The position numbers were made by a program, and so were the translations under genes. The notes under the pieces were generated by a model that saw only the letters and a list, made by a program, of their open reading frames with translations, made no database searches and had not been told where the DNA came from. Below are positions 1 through 4,713 of a stretch of 7,722 nucleotides of DNA, piece after piece (within the stretch, counting starts at the first letter, position 1; every line of letters begins with the position of its first letter). The DNA is from CAYSHJ01 sp964589725 (lineage in GTDB: Bacteria; Planctomycetota; Planctomycetia; Planctomycetales; Planctomycetaceae), in contig CAZPUJ010000060.1 of NCBI GenBank assembly GCA_964589725.1, positions 1-7,722 of the forward strand, read 5' to 3'.

Positions 1-238
1 CCGTCAGTCGGCCGCCCGGGACTCGCGAGCGGATCATCATGATGTAGATTTTTTTTTCGCCATGCCCTCGATGATCGCGGTCATCCTGCTGATAGGTGCC
101 ATGATGCTTGAGCAAAGCTTCGGAGCCCTCGCTAAACGGCACGTCTGGTTGAAGCAACTCTTCGGCGATCGTACCGCGAAGCTGGCGGCTGCCTGCCTTG
201 AGGTGTTCGGCCTTGCTAAGCTGTGGATCGTCGGACAT
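1..238 (-). CDS. Assimilatory sulfite reductase hemoprotein (siroheme/4Fe-4S), N-terminal part, cut by window edge
   Basis: This enzyme reduces sulfite to sulfide with six electrons, the last reductive step of sulfate assimilation, in the cytoplasm. Only 79 codons are visible; the gene runs off the left edge. The fragment matches the start of the CysI/Sir family: LRGTIAEEL (residues 20-28), HGTYQQDDRD (46-55) and IRSRVPGG (69-76). Arg70 aligns with the sulfite-binding Arg83 of E. coli CysI. The siroheme and iron-sulfur cysteines lie in the missing C-terminal part, so whether the electron donor is ferredoxin or a CysJ-type flavoprotein cannot be told. The start is well set: the ATG (238-236) is preceded by AGGAAA seven bases upstream, and an in-frame TGA lies ten codons upstream. 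The N-terminus is short, with no signal peptide. Codons 61-64 contain a run of nine A. The gene is divergent from pgpA. Family assignment is firm; the exact subtype is inferred. Confidence 0.9.
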   Translation of the reverse strand, partial: MSDDPQLSKAEHLKAGSRQLRGTIAEELLQPDVPFSEGSEALLKHHGTYQQDDRDHRGHGEKKIYIMMIRSRVPGGRLT

Positions 239-343
239 CGAGTCGTTTCCTGAAGCTCGTCGCGGTCAATCGTGGCCGAGCAACAGACTCGTCCGTTGCC
301 CGGAAGTTGAAAACATCTCCGAGTGTAGTGGCGACGATTTGCC
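239..343. promoter_or_regulatory. Divergent intergenic region between the sulfite reductase gene and pgpA
   Basis: These 105 bases separate two head-to-head genes, so promoters for both are expected here or just inside the genes. I looked for paired -35/-10 boxes on both strands. There is a TTGAAA at 307-312 and a TGTAGT at 324-329 on the plus strand, but neither has a partner at proper spacing. The only clear element is the reductase ribosome binding site (AGGAAA on the minus strand, 246-251). No strong operator-like palindrome was seen. The promoter assignment is therefore by position only. Confidence 0.35.
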
Positions 344-904
344 ATGAGTAGAGAGGCTCCGGCCGAGGAATTACCACTCAACGATGGGCCTCATCGGGAG
401 GAAAAGTTGTCTGCCGGTGTGAGCGGCCGACTGCTCGATGGCATGGCCTGGTTCTACGCCACTGGCTGCGGAATTGGCCTGTGTCCTGTGGCTCCCGGAA
501 CCGTCGCAAGCTTGCTCGGTCCCGTGCTAATTTGGGGATGGCAGAGCCTGCATCGATCGGTCATCGAAGGCGTTGGAGTTTTCGTCATCGCCGTCTTGTT
601 GGGAGTGGCCGCCGCCGGGCGAGAAGCTCGACGCTGCGGGCGGACGGATCCCGGTCACGTTGTCTGCGACGAGTTGGCCGCGTTTCCCATCGTCTTCGTA
701 GGAATCGACGTTGTCAGTGCCTGGCACGTCGCGGTGTTGGGTTTCATTTGGTTTCGAGTCTTCGATATCTGGAAGCCGTGGCCGATCCATCGACTGGAAC
801 GGTTGCCCAGAGGCTGGGGGATCATGGCTGACGACCTCATGGCCGGAGTCTTCGCCGCAACGGCCTTGCACGCCACGCGATGGCTGCTGACACCTTGGAT
901 TTGA
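344..904 (+). CDS. pgpA: Phosphatidylglycerophosphatase A (PgpA family)
   Basis: The enzyme removes the terminal phosphate from phosphatidylglycerol phosphate to give phosphatidylglycerol, at the inner membrane. Family motifs are clear: GIGLCPVAPGTVAS (residues 43-56), DPGHVVCDE (102-110), FRVFDIWKPWPI (137-148) and GWGIMADDLMAG (157-168). Acidic residues D102, D109, E110, D163 and D164 are the kind expected to bind the metal and phosphate. Hydrophobic stretches near 44-66, 75-91, 112-135 and 165-183 suggest about four membrane or re-entrant segments. At 186 residues it is slightly longer than the roughly 170 usual for the family; the extra part is a charged N-terminal tail of about 33 residues. 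The ATG at 344 has no Shine-Dalgarno sequence. An in-frame TTG at 407 does have one (GGGAGG, 396-401) and would give a 165-residue protein, so the start is uncertain. folD follows after 15 bases, which suggests cotranscription. Confidence 0.93.
   Translation: MSREAPAEELPLNDGPHREEKLSAGVSGRLLDGMAWFYATGCGIGLCPVAPGTVASLLGPVLIWGWQSLHRSVIEGVGVFVIAVLLGVAAAGREARRCGRTDPGHVVCDELAAFPIVFVGIDVVSAWHVAVLGFIWFRVFDIWKPWPIHRLERLPRGWGIMADDLMAGVFAATALHATRWLLTPWI
396..401 (+). promoter_or_regulatory. Strong Shine-Dalgarno sequence inside the annotated pgpA start region
   Basis: GGGAGG lies five bases before an in-frame TTG (407-409), which is codon 22 of the longer pgpA reading. The longer ATG start at 344 has no comparable site. 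The PgpA domain begins only at about residue 34, so losing residues 1-21 would not touch the enzyme. This may be the true start, or chance in a purine-rich stretch. Confidence 0.4.
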
Positions 905-919
905 GATTGGAGAGCATTC

Positions 920-1792
920 ATGCCAGCCACAATCATTGACGGCAAAGCAGTCGCCGCGCGGATGACGGCCGAAATTGCCGCCGATGCCGCAACGTTTCAG
1001 CAGGCGACGGGCATTGTGCCACACTTAGCGGCCGTGTTAATCGGTGAAGATCCAGCCAGCGCGGTCTATGTTCGCAACAAGCAGAAAGCCTGTGAAAAGG
1101 CCGGTCTGGGGAGTTCTTTGCGCCGGCTGCCGGCCAACACGATGGAATCGCAACTGCTGCAACTCGTCGAGCGATTGAATGCCGACTCGACCGTGCATGG
1201 CATTCTGGTCCAATTACCGCTGCCAAAGAACATTCGCCAGCAAGTCGTTCTCGACGCGGTGTCGCCTCACAAAGACGTTGACTGTTTTCATCCGCACAAC
1301 GTGGGATTGCTGGTGCAAGGCCGACCGAGATTCCTGCCGTGTACGCCGGCCGGCTGTCAGCGGCTGCTCGTAGAGTACAACGTTACAATCGCCGGTGCAC
1401 ATGTGGTTGTTCTAGGACGCAGCGAGATCGTCGGCAAGCCAATGGCCTTGATGCTCGTTCAACGTGGCGAGGTCGCGGACGCGACCGTTACGATTTGCCA
1501 CAGTCGCACGCGTGATCTTGTTTCCATCGTTCGTCAGGCCGACATCGTGATCGCCGCGATCGGTCGACCACGATTTGTGACCGCCGACATGATCAAGCCC
1601 GGAGCTGTCGTGATCGACGTCGGCATCAATCGTGAAGGAGATAAGCTTGTCGGCGATGTCGACTTTGACACGGTGCAGCACGTCGCCTCCGCAATCACGC
1701 CGGTCCCCGGTGGCGTCGGCCCGATGACGATCGCCACGTTGCTGCGAAACACCCTCACGGCGGCGCAGCAAAGTCATCCCGTTGTTCGATGA
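920..1792 (+). CDS. folD: Bifunctional methylenetetrahydrofolate dehydrogenase/methenyltetrahydrofolate cyclohydrolase FolD
   Basis: This cytoplasmic enzyme interconverts 5,10-methylene-, 5,10-methenyl- and 10-formyl-tetrahydrofolate using NADP, supplying one-carbon units for purines and formyl-methionine. The 290-residue length is normal. The N-terminal catalytic domain carries Y50 and the catalytic K54 in YVRNKQKA, Q98 in VQLPLP, and KDVD (118-121) with the conserved D121. The PCTPAG motif (140-145) follows. The C-terminal Rossmann domain has VVVLGRSEIVGKPMA (162-176), CHSRT (193-197), IDVGINR (232-238) and PVPGGVGPMTIATLL (261-275). The residue after D121 is Cys, where E. coli FolD has Gly. 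The start is supported by GGAG (909-912) seven bases before the ATG. The gene lies 15 bases after pgpA, probably in the same transcript, although the functions are unrelated. The identification is secure. Confidence 0.97.
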   Translation: MPATIIDGKAVAARMTAEIAADAATFQQATGIVPHLAAVLIGEDPASAVYVRNKQKACEKAGLGSSLRRLPANTMESQLLQLVERLNADSTVHGILVQLPLPKNIRQQVVLDAVSPHKDVDCFHPHNVGLLVQGRPRFLPCTPAGCQRLLVEYNVTIAGAHVVVLGRSEIVGKPMALMLVQRGEVADATVTICHSRTRDLVSIVRQADIVIAAIGRPRFVTADMIKPGAVVIDVGINREGDKLVGDVDFDTVQHVASAITPVPGGVGPMTIATLLRNTLTAAQQSHPVVR

Positions 1793-1812
1793 CTGCTGCG
1801 AGATGCGCCCTA

Positions 1813-1848
1813 CCAACAAAAACAGCCGCTTCATAACAAAGGGGCTGT
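1813..1848 (-). terminator. Rho-independent terminator of csrA
   Basis: Read on the minus strand, ACAGCC (1848-1843) pairs with GGCTGT (1827-1822). Inside this, after one C-C mismatch, CTTT pairs with GAAG (including one T-G wobble) and closes a five-base loop. The stem runs straight into TTTTT at 1822-1818, then GTTGG. It lies 38 bases past the csrA stop codon. The plus-strand side has no T run, so it should serve csrA rather than folD. I see no other terminator for folD, so limited read-through opposite csrA is possible. Confidence 0.7.
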
Positions 1849-1885
1849 GCGTTGTTCGTGAGGAAACAGCGCGGCACGACTGCGG

Positions 1886-2083
1886 CTACGGCTGCGAGCC
1901 AGCCGTGGCGTGCTCGCTCAGCTTTTTTTGAATCGCTTGATACACCTCTTCGCGATGCACTGTCACTTCGCGAGGGGCGTCGATGCCCAAGCGGACTTTG
2001 TCTCCTTGGATCTCCACCACCATGATCTCGATGTTGTCACCGATGATGATCTTTTCGTCTTTCTTGCGGCTGAGTACCAACAT
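1886..2083 (-). CDS. csrA: Carbon storage regulator CsrA (RsmA family)
   Basis: CsrA is a small dimeric protein that binds GGA motifs in mRNA leaders and usually blocks ribosome access; it tunes carbon storage, motility and lifestyle genes. The 65-residue product matches the family along its whole core: MLVLSRKKDEKIIIGD at the N-terminus, GDKVRLGIDAP (27-37) and REVTVHREEVY (38-48). The RNA-contacting residues L4, R6 and R44 known from E. coli CsrA are all present. The C-terminal tail after residue 50 is charged and variable, as is common. AAGGA (2095-2091 on the minus strand) lies seven bases before the ATG. The gene converges on folD and follows glgP on the same strand after a gap of 208 bases, so it probably has its own promoter. 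No flagellar genes or fliW are nearby. The stop is TAG. The identification is secure; targets in this organism are unknown. Confidence 0.96.
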   Translation of the reverse strand: MLVLSRKKDEKIIIGDNIEIMVVEIQGDKVRLGIDAPREVTVHREEVYQAIQKKLSEHATAGSQP

Positions 2084-2100
2084 GGTCCTGTCCTTCGTCC
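2084..2100 (-). promoter_or_regulatory. Candidate CsrA autoregulatory site over the csrA ribosome binding site
   Basis: The 17 bases before the csrA ATG contain three GGA triplets on the mRNA strand, at 2100-2098, 2093-2091 and 2088-2086. The middle one is part of the Shine-Dalgarno sequence. The one nearest the start sits in ACAGGAC, close to the CsrA core consensus ACARGGA. In E. coli, CsrA represses its own translation through GGA sites around its ribosome binding site, so the same is inferred here. GGA is also simply part of a Shine-Dalgarno sequence, so the evidence is moderate. Confidence 0.45.
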
Positions 2101-2104
2101 GAGG

Positions 2105-2133
2105 AGTAAAGCATCAGAAGGGTGTCATCACAA
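2105..2133 (-). promoter_or_regulatory. Candidate sigma-70-type promoter of csrA
   Basis: On the minus strand, TTGTGA (2133-2128, four of six matches to TTGACA) and TTTACT (2110-2105, four of six matches to TATAAT) are separated by 17 bases. Transcription would start near 2098, giving a leader of only about 15 bases. Both boxes are imperfect, so this is a tentative call made mainly on spacing and position. Confidence 0.3.
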
Positions 2134-2291
2134 CTCGCCTAAGGCTAAGTCAGAACGAAGCCATTACCAGTAGGAGTTTCTCAATTCCGAGTTTTGCCCC
2201 GTGTGGGTTGAAACGGTCAGGAGGACTGTGCGGGGAGCGCTCAAAGTCGCCAGTGATTCAGAGGACTTAAGCGGTTGATGGCAGCTTGCGG

Positions 2292-4436
2292 TTACGGCAC
2301 CTCGGGAATCTGGCACGACAGGCCACCTGCCGCCGGGATGTAGCATTGCTGGACATAGTCCATCACCATGCGGTCCGCATTGAAGCGCCAGCCCAGCGTG
2401 CGCACAGCGCGCTTCATGCGCTTGATCCACGGCAGTGGCAGATCGTCCGCGTCTCGTTCGTAGTACATGGGAATGACCTCCCGACGCAGCACGTCGAGGA
2501 GGTTTTTCCAATCTCGCTCGTCTTGCACTTCTTGGTTGACGTGCGTTTGTCCGGAACCGATCGCGAAGCCGTTCGTCCCGTCGTACGCCTCGGCCCACCA
2601 GCCGTCGAGGATCGAGCAGTTCAGCACGCCGTTGAGCACCACCTTCTGGCCGCTGGTTCCCGACGCTTCCAACGGCCGACGCGGATTGTTCAACCACACG
2701 TCGACCCCTTGGACCAGATGCCGCGCCAGGTTAATGTCGTAGTCTTCCAAGAAAACGACTCGGCCCTTCAACTTAGATTCCTGAGTCGCACGCCACACAC
2801 GCTGCAGCACGGCCTTGCCGCCGTCGTCTGCCGGATGCGATTTTCCGGCGAAGATGAACTGCACCGGACACTGCGAGTCGTTGACCAATTCGGACAGCAG
2901 ATTGAACTCGCGCATCACCAAGTCCGCGCGTTTGTAAGGCGCGAACCGACGTGCAAAGCCAATCAGCAACGCGCGTGGGTCGAGCACTTCGCCGAGCGCG
3001 GACAACTGCTCCTCGCTGGCACCGTTTCGCTTACCCTGTTCGACCTGGCGTCGCCGTGCAAACCCGATCAACTGGTTCTTCAACGATTGATGCGTCTCCC
3101 ACAGTTCGCCGGCGGAAACTTGTTCGAACCCCGTCCACACGTCCGGTTCGCCAGTGCGCAGGTGCCAGTTCACGGGCAAGACGCGGTCGTATAGCACTCG
3201 CATCTGCATGGCTAGCCAAGTCGGCACATGCACGCCGTTGGTGATATGCCCAATCGGGATTTCCTCTTCGCTTTGCCACGGCCACAAGCTGGCCCACATG
3301 CGCCGGCTGATCACGCCGTGCAGCGACGAGACCGCGTTGGCCTTGCGACTGAGCTTGAACGCCAATACGGTCATGCAGAATTCTTCACCCTGATTTTGCG
3401 GGTTGACGCGGCCCAGCCCCATCAGCGCGTCGTGACTAAGCCCCAGTTTGTCCCCCAATGGACCAACATGCTCGTCGACCAACCCCGCATGGAAGCGATC
3501 ATGCCCGGCAGCCACCGGTGTGTGTGTGGTGAAGCAACAAGTCGCCGCCGTGTCGCGCAGCGCTGCATCAAACGATAGACCGTCGTCCTGAATCCGCTCT
3601 CGAATGATCTCCAGTGGTGCGAACGCGGAGTGACCTTCGTTCATGTGAATCACGCTGGGTTGAATTCCCAGCGCGGCCAAAGCCCTCGCACCACCGATGC
3701 CCAGCATCACTTCCTGCCGGATTCGAATGCGAGTGTCGCCGCCGTACAACCGCGCTGTCAGTCGTCGATCCTCTTCCGAATTGTTCGGAATGTTGGTGTC
3801 GAGCAAGAACAACCGGATGCGTCCGACATCGGCGCGCCACACGCGAGCGAAGATTGAACCGCTCCGCGTATGCACCGAAATGACCACCGGATTCCCCAAA
3901 GGATCATGCGCCGGTCGCAGTGGCAGCTTGTCCGGATTGATGGTCGTGTACTTCTCTTGCTGCCAGCCATTCGCGTCGAGGTACTGCGAGAAATATCCCT
4001 CGCCGTACAACAAGCCCACGCCGACCAGCGGAATCCCCAGGTCTGAGGCACTCTTCAAATGATCGCCCGCCAGGATGCCTAGGCCACCGGAATAAATCGG
4101 CATCGACTCGTGAAGTCCGAACTCGGCGGAGAAGTACGCCACTGGCCGATGCAGCAGAATGCCGGCTCGCGCGGAACCCCAAGTGTCCGGCGCGGCCATG
4201 TATTCTTGCCAGCGCCGGTATGCGTAGTTGATTCGCGAATGCAAATCCAACTCACGGGCGCGAGTTTCCAGACGCTCCGGCGAATACTCATCTAGCACAA
4301 TTACCGGGTTGTGAATCCCGGACCAATGTGCTGGCTCAATCGCCCGAAACAATTCATTGACGCCCGCCTGCCAACTCCACCACAGATTACTTGCCAGTTC
4401 TCGCAGCTTGTCGTGCAGCGTCTTCTGCTCGGCCAT
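2292..4436 (-). CDS. glgP: Alpha-glucan (glycogen) phosphorylase, short GT35 type with DUF3417-like N-terminus
   Basis: The enzyme splits alpha-1,4-glucan ends with phosphate, releasing glucose-1-phosphate in the cytoplasm; pyridoxal phosphate is the cofactor. The 714-residue length fits the short bacterial/archaeal class rather than the 800-850-residue muscle/MalP class. The N-terminus (NLWWSW, 17-22) is typical of the DUF3417-type region. Next come YFSAEFGLHESMPIYSGGLG (101-120), HMNEGHSAF (264-272) and FTTHTPVAAGHDRF (302-315). ARRFAPYKR (495-503) gives R497 and K502, matching the phosphate-binding R569 and K574 of rabbit phosphorylase. EASGTSGQK (590-598) gives the Schiff-base lysine K598, followed by DGWWAEAY (611-618). 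All key residues are present, so it should be active. AAGGA (4450-4446) precedes the ATG by nine bases. A promoter and a structured leader lie upstream. No other glycogen genes are in the window. The annotation glgP is by family; substrate range is inferred. Confidence 0.94.
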   Translation of the reverse strand: MAEQKTLHDKLRELASNLWWSWQAGVNELFRAIEPAHWSGIHNPVIVLDEYSPERLETRARELDLHSRINYAYRRWQEYMAAPDTWGSARAGILLHRPVAYFSAEFGLHESMPIYSGGLGILAGDHLKSASDLGIPLVGVGLLYGEGYFSQYLDANGWQQEKYTTINPDKLPLRPAHDPLGNPVVISVHTRSGSIFARVWRADVGRIRLFLLDTNIPNNSEEDRRLTARLYGGDTRIRIRQEVMLGIGGARALAALGIQPSVIHMNEGHSAFAPLEIIRERIQDDGLSFDAALRDTAATCCFTTHTPVAAGHDRFHAGLVDEHVGPLGDKLGLSHDALMGLGRVNPQNQGEEFCMTVLAFKLSRKANAVSSLHGVISRRMWASLWPWQSEEEIPIGHITNGVHVPTWLAMQMRVLYDRVLPVNWHLRTGEPDVWTGFEQVSAGELWETHQSLKNQLIGFARRRQVEQGKRNGASEEQLSALGEVLDPRALLIGFARRFAPYKRADLVMREFNLLSELVNDSQCPVQFIFAGKSHPADDGGKAVLQRVWRATQESKLKGRVVFLEDYDINLARHLVQGVDVWLNNPRRPLEASGTSGQKVVLNGVLNCSILDGWWAEAYDGTNGFAIGSGQTHVNQEVQDERDWKNLLDVLRREVIPMYYERDADDLPLPWIKRMKRAVRTLGWRFNADRMVMDYVQQCYIPAAGGLSCQIPEVP

Positions 4437-4465
4437 CAGTAACCATCCTTGTCAGATTCGAGGAA

Positions 4466-4482
4466 GCCGATTCTGAGTCGGC
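4466..4482 (-). promoter_or_regulatory. Small hairpin in the glgP leader, near the start codon
   Basis: On the mRNA strand, GCCGA (4482-4478) pairs with TCGGC (4470-4466) around a seven-base loop. It sits 15 bases before the glgP Shine-Dalgarno sequence and 29 bases before the ATG. A five-pair GC-rich stem can occur by chance, but together with the larger inverted repeat at 4506-4540 it makes the leader look structured. Confidence 0.3.
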
Positions 4483-4505
4483 CGAGCGCTTCAGCCGGTC
4501 AGTCA

Positions 4506-4540
4506 CAGTTTCGAGAAACGAACTCCTGCCTCGAAATCTG
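4506..4540 (-). promoter_or_regulatory. Inverted repeat in the glgP leader
   Basis: Two arms, CAGTTTCGAG (4506-4515) and CTCGAAATCTG (4530-4540), are inverted copies with one unpaired base, separated by 14 bases. In the glgP transcript this would form a ten-pair hairpin with a one-base bulge. It has no following T run in the direction of glgP, so it is not a standard terminator. It may be an mRNA structure controlling translation or stability, or a DNA operator. No known riboswitch class was recognised. Confidence 0.45.
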
Positions 4541-4599
4541 CGCGACTTCCAACTCGAATGGCTCACCAACACGTCCTGCCAGCGAATCGAGGCTGCGGG

Positions 4600-4627
4600 A
4601 GTATAGCCGACCTCAAACGGCGGTCGA
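4600..4627 (-). promoter_or_regulatory. Candidate sigma-70-type promoter of glgP
   Basis: On the minus strand, TATACT (4605-4600, five of six matches to TATAAT) follows TCGACC (4627-4622, four of six matches to TTGACA) with a 16-base spacer. Transcription would start near 4593 and give a leader of about 157 bases before the glgP ATG. It sits just past the terminator candidate of the upstream WD40 gene, as expected for a new transcription unit. Confidence 0.45.
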
Positions 4628-4642
4628 GGGGTACGCCGGCTG

Positions 4643-4684
4643 CAAAAAATAGGCCGCGTGAGGGACACGTCAAGCACGTGCGGC
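4643..4684 (-). terminator. Candidate rho-independent terminator of the cytochrome/WD40 gene
   Basis: On the minus strand, GCCGC (4684-4680) followed after a two-base bulge by GTG pairs with CACGCGGC (4660-4653). This makes an eight-pair stem with a 14-base loop. The stem is followed by CTA and six T (4649-4644). It lies 29 bases past the WD40 stop codon. The bulge and the gap before the T run weaken it, but position and strand are right. Confidence 0.45.
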
Positions 4685-4713
4685 GAACAGCATCCATGTC
4701 AATCGCCCGATGT

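Noticed and set aside
62..253. Small plus-strand frame encoding a partly hydrophobic peptide
   Set aside because: It is antisense to the N-terminus of sulfite reductase, which carries clear family motifs and a proper ribosome binding site.
37..381. Minus-strand open frame of 114 codons spanning the sulfite reductase start
   Set aside because: It is another frame of the same DNA, rich in Arg/Ser/Cys with no motif. It runs through the intergenic region and into pgpA, while the partial reductase frame is supported by homology.
2193..2240. Possible hairpin (GCCCCG and CGGGG) after glgP as a terminator
   Set aside because: The loop would be nearly 30 bases and there is no T run following on the minus strand.
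2286..3194. Long plus-strand open frame of about 300 codons opposite glgP
   Set aside because: It lies entirely antisense to a phosphorylase with all family motifs, has no recognisable domain and is rich in Arg/His/Val, as expected from the complement of GC-rich coding DNA.
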